Shown in pieces: positions 54,222-64,000 of a DNA stretch of 64,000 nucleotides. The position numbers and the translations under genes are program-made. Position 1 is the stretch's first letter; the number at the start of each line of letters is the position of its first letter. The notes beneath the pieces are model-generated. The model worked only from the letters and a program-made list of their open reading frames with translations, had not been told where the DNA came from and made no database searches. This DNA is from Lactarius indigo (Eukaryota > Basidiomycota > Agaricomycetes > Russulales > Russulaceae), in assembly GCA_025766275.1 (NCBI GenBank), contig JAFKAC010000014.1:248001-312000 (forward strand). Reading direction: 5' to 3'.

Positions 54222-55125
54222 CAAGATCACTCCCACATTCCTTAGCCGTGCCAAGGTGACCTGTGCAGAACCTGCGGCAACAAGTCTTCGTTCTCTTCAC
54301 GTCGACCCATCAGGTGCGTCTCTCACGTGTACGCGTATACACTTACAGTATACTGATATGAAGTTGAATAATTCTTAGTCGACAACCTCATTGGTGAGTC
54401 GAAATGCCATGCACCCACGCACCCACTGACTACGTCCTTGCAGCGGTCCTCACATCAGAATTTCCTTCCCTGACCAACGCCCCCCCACTTCTTCGCTCTA
54501 TGAACGCACAGTCATCGTTCAAGGAAGGCGAATTGTCAAAGCAAGTTGCAATGCTCTGTAAGGTCCACACATGCGCTGCGTGCACAACACCGCCAAACAG
54601 TCACACTCAGCACATTCGTATGCCCATGATGACTCAGCCACATCGGCCTCGATGCCCAGTTCTCAGATGTGTCCGCGTTCACCCATTGTATTCCTTCGTG
54701 TCCGCAACTACTATATTCTTCCTGTATCCCTATTGTCCTACTTTGTGTCCTGTGGCTCGTCCATCATGTATTTATACTCCTCGGCTTTTGTGTCTCGAGA
54801 ATCAATCAATCTATCTGTCTCACCTCATCTGCAGCTCTTGAAGCCCCTTCGTCTGACATCTGAGCAAACGCTGATCTACACATCACACCCGCACCGATTC
54901 TAGCTCTACGTTCCCGCGCTCTATCTCCGAATCAACTTCACATCCATTTCACCTCATCTTGTCTACGTCATCCCCTTGGGTCGACACTCTCATACTCGCA
55001 CTCAACCTCTCATCTGGAGCCCACCGCAAGGGGAAGTCAGTAGACATTCCCTCAATTTCATCTCACTTGTTCGCTTTCATCTCATGTCTGTCTAAAAACC
55101 AGTTGCTTAATAAGCAACATATTGT
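54222..55125 (+). other. Leader region upstream of element III gag
   Basis: Pyrimidine-rich plus-strand sequence with stops in all long frames, ending just before the ATG of element III gag. It may contain the 5' LTR and leader of element III, but I could not fix LTR ends. A short palindrome (TTGCTTAATAAGCAA, 55103-55117) lies right before the ATG. Confidence 0.35.
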
Positions 55126-55167
55126 ATGCCACCGAGAAGATCCCAGCAACCACAACCACGCAATCAC
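55126..55167 (+). pseudogene. gag: Element III gag, first 14 codons (split by element II)
   Basis: ATG at 55126 starts MPPRRSQQPQPRNH, after which element II is inserted at the ATCAC target (55163-55167). The frame resumes at 62961 after the second ATCAC, so the two pieces are one interrupted gene. Confidence 0.7.
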
Positions 55168-55715
55168 TGTAACGCCACTACAGGGGCGTTTAGTACAACC
55201 TGTACTAAGTCAGTCAATCGATCGGTAGTCCAAGCTCAAAGGCTCGGCTTCAGATGTGATGATGCACAAGAGTCACAAGGACGCACGTCACTTGGACTGT
55301 AGAGGAGGGCTAAGACTCGAAGGTCTAGCGAAGACAGAGGTCGGGAGACAAGGGACTTCACATAGACGAGTGTAGTATTACACAAGAAGTCTAGTCTACC
55401 GTACAAGCTAGGCAGTACTAGGCTTAAATACACGAAGGGGCGATGTCGTTCCCAGTCGGGGGACAAAGGATAAAACATAAAGAGAACAAAGGACCTCTGG
55501 AACAGGAACAAAGGGAAATCATGCGGGTCTGCGCGTGATTGAGAAGTGAACGGAAACTAACACATGTCGAGCTTTATCGGAAGATAACGTCGATAAGCAG
55601 AGCGCGTGGTAGGAACCGGGTAATTGTAACGTCCGTGTAGTCATACAGGGCTCGTAATGTGCAGGTAAGGATTAGATAACGAAAGGAAAGAACGAGTCCA
55701 AAGAAAAACGTAACA
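55168..55715 (-). repeat. Element II 3' LTR
   Basis: 548 bp, TGTAACGCC to CGTAACA on the plus strand. A purine run (ATGGGGGGTAA on the minus strand, 55716-55726) abuts it as polypurine tract. Confidence 0.93.
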
Positions 55716-55749
55716 TTACCCCCCATCCAGGCTTGAAGACACCTCGACT

Positions 55750-57201
55750 TCAACTCTCCAGATCGACGAGGTCGTAGATGTCGGCATCGAGGTCATTCTC
55801 TGGCCAGGGAGAAATGTCGAGTTGACAGTAGTGCATTTTGAGGAAGAATAATGGCCCGTGTCAGCCACACTTGCAGCACATTTCGTACTGCAGGCATCGG
55901 ATTTCGTCGTGATTGGCGTTAGTATGAAAACATCGTCCGCACCACCTTCCTTGTGTTTGAGCTGCAACCGTTGGTGGTTCGGGAACGGTGAAGGAGGTGG
56001 TGGCTTCTGTGGTTACTGCTTGCCGTATACGTTCGTCTGCCTGATAGGTCGTGATCACTTCTTCGACCATACCTGCACGGTGGAATATGCATCGATAGGA
56101 CTGATGTTCTTGGCTTTGACAGTGTCGGCAAGCAGGCCGTGGTCTGGTGGGACAGTCGCGTACGATGTGATGGGGGCTATTACAGTGGTAACAGCGTCGG
56201 CGATGGGGTTTGTCGGCGAGGCGGGGAAATTCTAGTGGTCCTCCGCGTCGTGGGGAGAATGGGATGGCATAGCGGGAGTGGCAAAGTGGAGCTGGCAAAG
56301 CCGTCATGCGCACGTATTCGTTGCCGATGGTGGCCAGCGCCCCTGCGTACTGAAGTCGTCTCTTGGTGCTGGCTAGCATCAGGTCGACTGTGAGCCACTC
56401 CGACCGCAGTTTGCGCGCGTCCTCTTCCAGCTTTTTGCACTTCTCGTTGAGTTCTTTGAGCACCAGGAGTCCTGTTCGCAGCCTAGTAATTTCGGCCGTG
56501 AGACGAGGGGAGTTGAGTTCAATGAGTGTCTCGTCTAAGGCACAGGCGTGGATGTCGTGGGGGTCAAAGAACTGTAGTTGTTCGGTTGTAAAGGGTGGTG
56601 CCGAGACATTCAGCCTAAGCAATGAGAGGTAGACCTCCTCTCCGTAGTGGGGTTGCCCTACGCCCATTGTTCCCACTACCTCGGTGAACCCCTTGTGATA
56701 GTAAATATACTTCGCAGGGTTGGATCCACCGTCTGGTAGCGGGATCTGTAATGGGTAATACTTGGGGGTTCCGGGGGTGTTCAGGAAAAACAGAGCACCC
56801 GGGTCGTCTGTGTCGTTGGGGGGAGAGTCGGGTCGGTCATAGTCAATGGGGGTGTGAACGCGGATAGGGGTGAAAGGTTTGAGCGGTGGAGGTGGTGTAG
56901 AAGGTGTGGAAGATGGCGGTGACAGAGGCTGTGGTTCAGGAGGAGGGGTGGACTGTTGTTGAGGAGGGGGTGTCGGGGAGTATTGCCCTTCTTCAGGCGT
57001 TGATGGGGTAATCTCACCAGGTTCTCGTTCTGGGATCTGGAGTGTAACAGGGGCGATGACATGCCGGGGGGATGGTGGTGGCGATAGACGGGGGATGTCA
57101 GAAAGGTCGATAGTAACGATCCCTTGTTCGAGGGTGGCTTCGAGTTGCGGGTTACTGAGAATGTGGACGAGGGTGGTATTGGAGACATGTGTGTCGGTCA
57201 T
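55750..57201 (-). CDS. Element II ORF3: proline-rich, coiled, zinc-knuckle protein after pol
   Basis: ATG at 57201, 41 bp past the pol stop at 57242, in a different frame from pol. Open for 446 codons to a TGA at 55861; the same frame then runs on to a stop at 55750, so that TGA is probably a mutated codon. Residues about 60-115 are Pro-rich. A predicted helical, coiled-coil-like stretch (LTAEITRLRTGLLVLKELNEKCKKLEED) lies near residue 235. Two adjacent CCHC knuckles (CYHCNSPHHIVRDCP, CRHCQSQEHQSYRC) and a further Cys/His-rich end follow near residues 345-446. Knuckles of this type bind nucleic acid in Gag proteins, but this protein sits where env would be and has no membrane segment or signal peptide. 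Function unknown. A related, knuckle-less segment is fused to pol in element I. Confidence 0.75.
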
Positions 57202-57241
57202 TGTGGGGCTGGAGGATGTGGGGGTGAAGTCGTTCGCAGTT

Positions 57242-60200
57242 TTATATCGTTTGTCCAGCCCCTCTGGCAGTTGGGTATCGTTGATAGTAATCTTTGATGA
57301 CGTCTGCGGCGTGGGTCATATTTGCTGCGGGTTCCCATGTGTTATCGCTCGGTGGGAATCCCTTCCACTTTACTAGGTAGTGGAGTTTGCGCCCTCTTCC
57401 CCGTTCCTGGGCATCTTCGATTCGCTCCACTTCGTACTCCTCTTCTCCCTCGATAAGGTCTGGTGGGGGCCGGGTATAGTTTGTGCCGTGCATCTCTGTT
57501 TCCTTATACGGCGTCAAAAGGTTCGCGTGGAATACTGGGTGTATCTTCCATGATGCTGGAAGCTCCAGTTCGTAGGAAACGTCCGATAGAACCCTGATGA
57601 TTTTGAAGGGTCCATATCATTTCGGAGCCAGCTTGTTCGTGGGGTAGAAGGTGCGGAGATTGGTTCCTTCTAACCATACTTGGTCCCCTTGTTGATAAGG
57701 TGTGAACCCCATTCTCCCTTGTTGGGCCATGAGGTGTTGCGCATGTTTGATGCTGTCCTGGGCGTGTTGTCGGAGTATTTGCAACTCTTCCAATCTTTGA
57801 TCCACCATGGGGTTGCTTGATGGCTTGGGTGTCCATGTGGTTCTCGGTTCCCATCCCATGATGAGCAAGAAGGGGGAGTGTTTGGTGGTGGCATTTCTCC
57901 AAGAGTTATGAGCGAATTGTGCCATGGGCAGAAGTTCCGCCCAGTTGTCCTGTTGTACGTTGCACCAGTGTCGCAAGTACTGCTCCAGCCATTGGTTGGT
58001 ACGTTCCGATTGGCCATCTGTTTGGGGGTGGTATGCCGATGATACATTTTGCTGGATCCCCAGTGTTTTGCACAGTTGTCTCATGAATGTGGATGTGAAT
58101 CTTGGATCCCGATCTGATATGATTCTTCGGGGTAGGCCGTAATGGGGATAAACATATCGGAGGTAAAGTTTTGCCACACCTTCCGATGTTATCGTTTCAT
58201 TGCACGGTATGAATATTGCCGCTTTTGAGCAATCATGATCCGTGACAGTGAGAATTGAGTCAAATCCTTTTGATATTGGGAGTTTGACTATGAAGTCCAT
58301 GGCTACCACTTCGAATGGTTCGGCCGATGGTTCAGTGGTGATGGGAAATAAGTGGGGTTTCTGTCTGTGGTGATTGATTTTGTTACTTTGGCATGTTGTG
58401 CATCCTTTAACGTAGGCTTCCACATCCTTGCACATGTTGGGCCACCAGAAATCGCGTCGTAACAGTTCTAGAGTGTTTGCAATTCCTGGGTGTCCTGCGC
58501 TTGGAGTATCGTGGAAAAAGGTGATTACCCCCCGTTTAAGTTCGTTGTTTCCCACAACAACGAGGGCGTCACCCTTCCACCACAGTCCGTCATGCTTCTT
58601 TAGATTGTGTGGTTCTATCCATGGGAGGATCGCCGCTTCGTCCATGTTTTGCGCAATTTGGGTCCATATGTCCATATCATGCATGGAGGTTTGAGTTATT
58701 TTGAGAAATACTTCGTCTGGAAGTACTGTGACATGGTCATTATCACCAGTGCCATCATCATAGTCGGGTCTTCGTGATAGAGAGTCTGCTTGCGTATTTT
58801 TTGTACCGGGGATATGCTTGAGTATGAAGTTGTACTCTGACAATTCTTGGAACTCCCGTGCTACTCGTCGACTGATCTTTCAGGGTTCTTTCCAGTACTG
58901 CAGGTTGGCGTGGTCTGTGTGAATTGTTATTAAATGGGGGGATCCCACGAGGTATGTGCGCCAGGTACGCAACGCTTTGACGATTGCTAGTAGTTCCCTA
59001 TCGTAGATATCGTAGTTGCGTTCTGTCTCCGATAGTGACTCGGAGTAGAACGCGACTGGATGTGTTTTGTTGTCCTCTCCCTTTTGATTTAGGACCACTC
59101 CTAGAGCGTAGCTCGAGGCGTCGACTTCGATTTCGAAGGGTTGATCTAATTTTGGGAATAGGAGTACGGGTTCGGAACTGATTCGTTCTTTGATGATGTC
59201 GAATGCTTTCTGTCTGGCTTCCGTCCATTCCCATGGGGTGTCCTTTTTTGTAAGGTTGTGGAGTGGTCTTGCGATGGTCGAGAATCCCCTTATGAAACGC
59301 TGGTAGAAGTTGCAAAATCCCAGGAAGGCCCGTACTTCTTTCAGTGATTTCGGTGCCTTCCAATCACGTACCCCTTGAACCTTGACCAGGTCCATTCGTA
59401 GTTGTCCGTGTCCGATAATTAGTCCTAAGTATTCCACCTCGTAGACTTCGAACACGCATTTTTCTGGTTTGATATATAAGTCGTGTTCGTCACAAAGGTC
59501 GAGGACTCGGTGTAGTACTTGTCGATGATTGGCGCGGTCGTCCGCAGTTGCGATTAGGATGTCGTCCATGTAGACGATGACTTCTCCCGTTAATACTAGT
59601 TCCCGGAAGATGGTGTCCATCATAGTTTGGAAGGTACTGGGGGAATTGGTAAGACCGAAAAACATGACTCGTGGTTCGAATAATCCCTGATTCGTTTTGA
59701 ACGCCGCCTTCCATTTGTCCCCTTGTTTAATTCGGACGTTATTGTATCCCCAGTGGATGTCAAGCTTCGAGTAGAGTCGAGCTTCTCGAATCTTATCGAT
59801 TAATTCAGGAATTAGGGGGAGTGGGTAATGATTCTTGATAGTGAGTTCATTGAGGCGGCGATAGTCCTGTACGGGTCGTAGTTTTCCGTCCTTTTTCTTG
59901 ATAAAGAAGAAGGGGGAGGTGTAGGGGGATTTCGACAGTTGAATATATTTTTTATCCAGGTGTTCGGTTACGAACTCCGTCAGTTTCTCCGTTTCCGGGA
60001 TTGTAAGTGGGTATACTTTACAATCCATTGTTTCTGGGGCGTTCGGGACTAGGTTGATGGCATGGTCCCATGGTCGCGATGGAGGGAAACGCTGGGATGC
60101 TTCCTCGCTAAAGACCTTCTGATGTCTACGATATTCTTCTGGGACCATCTCTTCAAAGGTCTTTTGAGGTTTTTTTGCTGCTTCTTGCTGCGCCAACTCG

Positions 60201-60840
60201 GACGCCGTAGTTGTCTTTCGTAGTCTGATATGAGGATCTTCCTTGTTTTCCAGTTGTTCCCAAGCTAATTCATCCAGTTGGTATGTCTCCAATGCCTTGA
60301 TAGTCGCTTCCAAAGGCATGGCTTCATCGGACAAATTTAAACTGGTGACAACTACTGGTTGGAATTCTTCGTCTAGGGTAGCGTCCCGCCAGTGGAACCT
60401 GGGTTCGAAGGCCGTAAACCAGGGGTATCCCAGTATGACCTCGTCATTTCCTAAATCGGTGATGAGAAATTGAAGATTTTGGGTCTTTCCCCCTGTTTTG
60501 ACAGTGAGATCAGTAAAGGACGTGATCTCCCCTCCTTGGTTATGGGTCCCATCTACATTCCATATCTTGATGGGTCATTCTGTGGGCAACCAGGCGATTT
60601 TAAGTCGTTTTAGGAGGTTTGCACTTATGAAATTGTCGGTCGCGCCTGAGTCGATGAGGACGCTTCGTTCGGCCGTCACATGAGCAGATTTGAAAAGTAC
60701 TGGAATTCGCATGGATCGGAATCTGCTATTGTACACGCTAAGTTTTAATGCTCTAGCCCAGGCCGCCAGGTTCAAGTGTTCAGAAAATCCTTTTTCTGTC
60801 CAAAGAGTTTGTCCACCATTAGTTCTCGTACTTCGGGAGT
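57242..60840 (-). pseudogene. pol: Element II pol: protease-RT-RNase H-integrase-chromodomain
   Basis: In the -1 frame relative to gag; the upstream limit is approximate because the frames overlap near gag's end. The protease has VLIDSGATDNF (about 60660). The RT has FFFIKKKDGKLRPVQDYRRLN, FFGLTNSPSTFQ and the catalytic VYMDD (about 59570). RNase H has FEIEVDASSYALGVVL. The integrase has GHPGIANTLELL with its HHCC region, VVAMDFIVKLP, SDRDPRFTSTF and TDGQSERTNQWLEQYL. A chromodomain (EYEVERIEDAQERGRGRKLHYLVKWKGFP) is at about 57440-57350 and natural TAA at 57242. TGA interrupts at 60575, 58880 and 57617. The chromodomain marks it as a chromovirus; in that group it guides insertion toward modified histones. 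Confidence 0.87.
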
Positions 60841-62390
60841 TTGCGCAAATAGGGCTGCTACTTGGGCGTCGGCTTGTTCTTCGTTCGAAAGGGGTCGTGA
60901 TGCGGTCATTGAAATGGTGGCGGTGGTCGGGGTAGGGTCGCTGGTACTCGCGGTTTTGACTGTGGCGGTCGGCTTTTGAGGGCAAAACCGGGAAATGTGT
61001 CCCTGTCCTCGGCATCTGAAGCATCTTCCTTCCTTCTGCAGTTGCTTCTTTTCATCGTCCATCATAGCTGCCCTGGCGCGAGTGCGACTCACGTCCATCG
61101 CGTTCGGGTCTCTGGTTTTGTTGAGGGCGTTCAGCCATTGGTCACGAGAGGCCCCTCCCTTCTTGTCTGTCCTTCCCTTGGTGAGTCTGTCTTTGAGTAA
61201 AAGGTACTCCGCTTGCTGGAGTGTGACCACCGTTTTCCAATCATCCCAGTTCACGGGGTGATGGAATTTGATCGTGTTTATGACCAGTGCGTTTGGAAGG
61301 CCTTTCTGGAAGATTTCCAGAGTTGTTGCTTCGTTTTTGTTGTATCCTGCTTTGTTCGCCAAGTTGGAAAACTTGGCTATGTACGTGTCGATGTCTTCTT
61401 TATCCTTCCGTAGATTTTGAATGATGTGGCAGGCCTTTTGTTGTTGGGTGGTGTCCGTGTATGCTTGGATGAAACGTGTTTCTATGGTGTTCCATAGATT
61501 TTCGGCGTTCATGGCTACACCTCCTGCTAGTTGATCGGCCAGCCATTGTATTTGCTGTTCGACCCAGTCGTCAACTAGCGGTCCTCGAATGTAGGAGAGC
61601 AATGTCATTGCGCGGGAGTAAGGAAGGGTGAGTTGTTGGACGTTCGGGTTCATTCCTCAATAAAGGGCGAAGGCATTGAGGAAGGCTTGACTGGCCTCTC
61701 GGTCTCCGGTAAATTCGGGTGGGGGGTTTCCCCCGAGTCGTCCATTTGGTTGGGGGGGTCCTCCTGCACCGGGGCCTGCTGCCGCTCCGCCACCTCCACC
61801 TCCAGGCGCACCGCCTCCACCTCCAAGCACACTGCTTCCATGATGGCTTCCTGCGCTTCCCGCAGCGCCTCCTCCGCTTGTCGACATACTTCCTCCCATA
61901 GGATGTCATCCACTACTTGTAGGATTTGCTGTCGATGAGCTTGGTTGTGCGGCAGTGAGGGTGGTGGAGAGTTGGGTGGTGGACATGTTGGCATATGATG
62001 CGAAATCTACGGGGCGTTGAATGGTTGGTGTGAGTGTGGGGTTGTCTAGGTCTGGTTCTGATGATGGTTCTTCGACGTCTGAGTCTGCTTCGATGGCACT
62101 GATTTGTCCCTTTCCTGGTCCTAGTCCTAGGTGTGCGGGGACGGGTTTGTATGAATACCAGGAATGTTTCGTGTCGGAGTAGGCAACATAGGCCCAGATG
62201 TGTTGATCTTCAATATATTCGATTGGTTCGTACGTGAGTTTGTCGGGGTCGTAGACGTAGTATCCTTTGTCATGTGGGGTGTTCCTCCAAAGAGCGGTTC
62301 CTTTGATAGAGGACCGTAGGTCGTCGTGAGGATGTTGCTCGAGATACTCCTTGACAAACTGTGTTCAGCTGCGGCTGGTGAGAGCCACAG
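60772..62390 (-). pseudogene. gag: Element II gag
   Basis: One frame ending at TGA 60772, broken by TGA at 62365 and 61657. The N-terminal module at about 62390-62150 (GYYVYDPDKLTYEPIEYIED, HIWAYVAYSD) is nearly the same as that at 53393-53627. A linker and a Gly-rich run (about 61860-61780) follow, then the capsid-like body (PPEFTGDREASQAFLNAFALY, LLSYIRGPLVDDWVEQQ, WNTIETRFIQAY) and a CCHC knuckle (CFRCRGQGHISRFCP, about 61030-60990). The gag stop lies at the same place as in element I, just inside the pol overlap, so Pol should be made by frameshifting. I saw no classical slippery heptamer. The first codon is GTG. Confidence 0.8.
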
Positions 62391-62407
62391 TGAGAGACTA
62401 GACTTAA

Positions 62408-62955
62408 TGTAACGCCACTACAGGGGCGTTTAGTACGACCTGTACTAAGTCAGTCAATCGATTGGTAGTCTGAGCTCAAAGGCTCGACTTCAGATGTGAT
62501 GATGCACAAGAGTCACAAGGACACATGTCACTTGGACTGTAGAGGAGGGCTAAGACTCGAAGGTCTAGTGAAGACAGAGGTCGGGAGACAAGGGACTTCA
62601 CATAGACGAGTGTAGTATTACACAAGAAGTCTAGTCTACCGTACAAGCTAGGCAGTACTAGGCTTAAATACACAAAGGGGCGATGTCGTTCCCAGTCGGG
62701 GGACAAAGGATAAAACATAAAGAGAACAAAGGACCTCTGGAACAGGAACAAAGGGAAATCACGCGGGTCTGCGCGTGATTGAGAAGTGAACGGAAACTAA
62801 CACATGTCGAGCTTTATCGAAAGATAACATCGATAAGCAGAGCGCGTGGTAGGAACCGGGTAATTGTAACGTCCGTGTAGTCATACAGGGCTCGTAATGT
62901 GCAGGTAAGGATTAGATAACGAAAGGAAAGAACGAGTCCAAAGAAAAACGTAACA
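62408..62955 (-). repeat. Element II 5' LTR
   Basis: 548 bp, same length as the left LTR and flanked by ATCAC at 62956-62960. About 12 transitions distinguish it from the 3' LTR, about ten of them at decayed CpG. Confidence 0.93.
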
Positions 62956-62960
62956 ATCAC

Positions 62961-64000
62961 CTTGGAAGATACCTCAGGTCCCACAATATGGAACATACCA
63001 ATCCTCCCGTGGAATTGGCCACTCCCGCTGACTCTGCCCCTCCTGTGGAATCAGCCCCTCCTGCCCAATCCGCCTCTCCCACCTGAGCCATCTCTCCCAT
63101 CCATTCCGCCACCCAAGCCATCTCTCCCATCCATTCCGCTACCCGAGCCATCTCTCCCATCCATTCTGCCACCCGAGCCATCTCCCCCACCCATCCCACC
63201 CCTGCTCGTTCTGCCTCACCCCCCCTCTGCTCCCTATTTGCTCGTTTTGGCTTTGCTCGCCCCCGATCGCCATCACCTCCCCAGCTACCATTCCTCTCCC
63301 AAAACGAATTCAATGCCTGTGTAGGAGCCCTCATGGCCCAGGACCTACCTCTGGAAGAATTCACTACCCGTGTGCAAGGCCTCCTCTCCCGGACTCGCCG
63401 GCCTGGTGAAGTCACACCTGGGACCTCCCAAACTCCCCCAATGATTGGCCCATCGGTGCACCCCCCTCAACGTGCACCTGCCCTCTCCTCCCATCCTCAG
63501 GCAGCATCCCCCTCTGGCAGCCACCACACCCATTATAATACTTCTTCTTTTCCTTCTTTCCCCATTACCGCATCATCTCATGGCACCCCCTCAGGTTTGG
63601 CTGCTATGCCAGCAGCACGATCACAGCGTGCGCCGCACTTCTCAGGCCAAGATGATGAGATTCTAGCAGAGTTCCTGCGTGAATACAAGGACCTTGCAGA
63701 CGGAAATGGGCTGTCAGAGAGGCAGAAGGTGGAAATGATAATACGCTATGTACCCCGTTCTCTGCAGAATCTCTGGTCAATGCTGCCAGGATACGTCAAT
63801 GTGCGCTGGCGCCATTTCCGGGCCCAGCTTGAAGAGCTCTACCCTGACATTGCAGCACGCACACGATGCACACGTCAAAGTCTCACCCAGTTTGTTGAAC
63901 TCTCAGTGGAGAATCGCATTCACGATGAGAACGATGTCCTGAAATACTATCGAAATTTCTTGACTATTGCTGCCCCTCTCCTCCGAGACAACAAGCTTAC
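62961..64000 (+). pseudogene. gag: Element III gag (main part), interrupted by element II and cut by the window edge
   Basis: Continues in frame from the 14 codons at 55126-55167. The frame is open to the window end except for a TGA at 63084. The N-terminal region has a short tandem repeat (AISPIHSAT-type, about four units, 63087-63190), then Pro/Ser-rich linker. From about 63620 comes a retrotransposon gag domain (APHFSGQDDEILAEFLREY, then QKVEMIIRYVPRSLQNLW, then RTRCTRQSLTQFVELS). This type of gag is common in basidiomycete LTR elements and differs from that of elements I and II. The element's pol would lie beyond the window. Confidence 0.75.

Larger units (their letters stand above)
55168..62955 (-). 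mobile_element. Ty3/gypsy chromovirus, element II
   Basis: 7788 bp with 548-bp LTRs (55168-55715 and 62408-62955) and matching 5-bp target duplications ATCAC (55163-55167 and 62956-62960). The coding strand is minus. It encodes Gag, then Pol with chromodomain in the -1 frame, then a separate third ORF. LTR divergence is about 12 differences in 548 bp by eye, all transitions. Six in-frame TGA codons make this copy inactive as it stands. Confidence 0.95.

Noticed and set aside
56781..57188. Pro/His-rich frame inside element II ORF3
   Set aside because: Shadow of the Pro-rich part of ORF3; the zinc knuckles fix the true frame.
60770..60850. Slippery heptamer for -1 frameshifting at the element II gag-pol overlap
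   Set aside because: Frames require a -1 shift, but no X-XXY-YYZ heptamer with matching triplets is present in the right phase; only imperfect A-rich and T-rich runs.
62962..63324. 120-codon plus-strand Pro/Leu-rich frame
   Set aside because: It is the +1 shadow of element III gag; the repeat and gag domain are in the frame starting at 62961.
1..64000. CRISPR arrays, bacterial operons, rRNA or tRNA genes
   Set aside because: No regularly spaced direct repeats and no recognisable tRNA or rRNA sequence. Gene structure with many short introns is eukaryotic.

Overview
The window looks like nuclear DNA of a basidiomycete, most likely an Agaricomycete. The evidence is the very short GT-AG introns (about 45-75 nt), a cytochrome P450 cut into 14 exons including 12-20 nt micro-exons, repeated families of divergent F-box proteins and MFS transporters, and Ty3/gypsy chromoviruses of fungal type. 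All assignments come from reading the sequence; no database search was possible.

Layout. (1) 0.3-12.2 kb: a segmental duplication carrying a pair of fused or adjacent F-box modules on the minus strand (copy A about 0.3-4.2 kb, copy B about 7.7-11.6 kb). The second module of each pair ends in a GATA-type Cys4 finger, well formed in copy B and degenerate in copy A. Copy A abuts a 3'-truncated, broken P450 (4.2-5.96 kb). (2) 12.2-23.1 kb: two tandem units, each a P450 (+) facing an MFS transporter (-). Both P450s read intact; one MFS is intact (21.1-22.9 kb) and one is a pseudogene (15.5-17.7 kb). (3) 23-43 kb: an MFS birth-and-death cluster with four more intact genes (25.5, 28.6, 34.4 and 40.9 kb) and several relics, separated by duplicated flanks. 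One of these flanks carries a small MITE-like element whose empty site is preserved in the other copy. (4) 45-64 kb: a nest of LTR retrotransposons. Element I (45.0-53.4 kb, 513-bp LTRs, own-family solo LTR inside its integrase) abuts a fragment of an element-II-like copy. Element II (55.2-63.0 kb, 548-bp LTRs, target duplication ATCAC) sits 14 codons into the gag gene of a third element that runs off the right edge.

How it fits together. The left two thirds hold lineage-expanded accessory genes (putative ubiquitin-ligase adaptors, membrane-bound monooxygenases, efflux-type transporters) shaped by repeated segmental duplication. The repeated convergent P450/MFS pair suggests a modification-plus-export module, but no backbone biosynthetic enzyme is present. 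The right third is a retroelement graveyard. By eye, every difference between paired LTRs is a transition, nearly all explained by loss of CpG, and almost every premature stop is TGA where CGA is the easiest ancestor. This points to cytosine methylation and deamination (or a RIP-like process) acting on the transposons. Both chromoviruses carry extra coding sequence after the integrase chromodomain: fused to pol in element I, and a separate zinc-knuckle ORF in element II.
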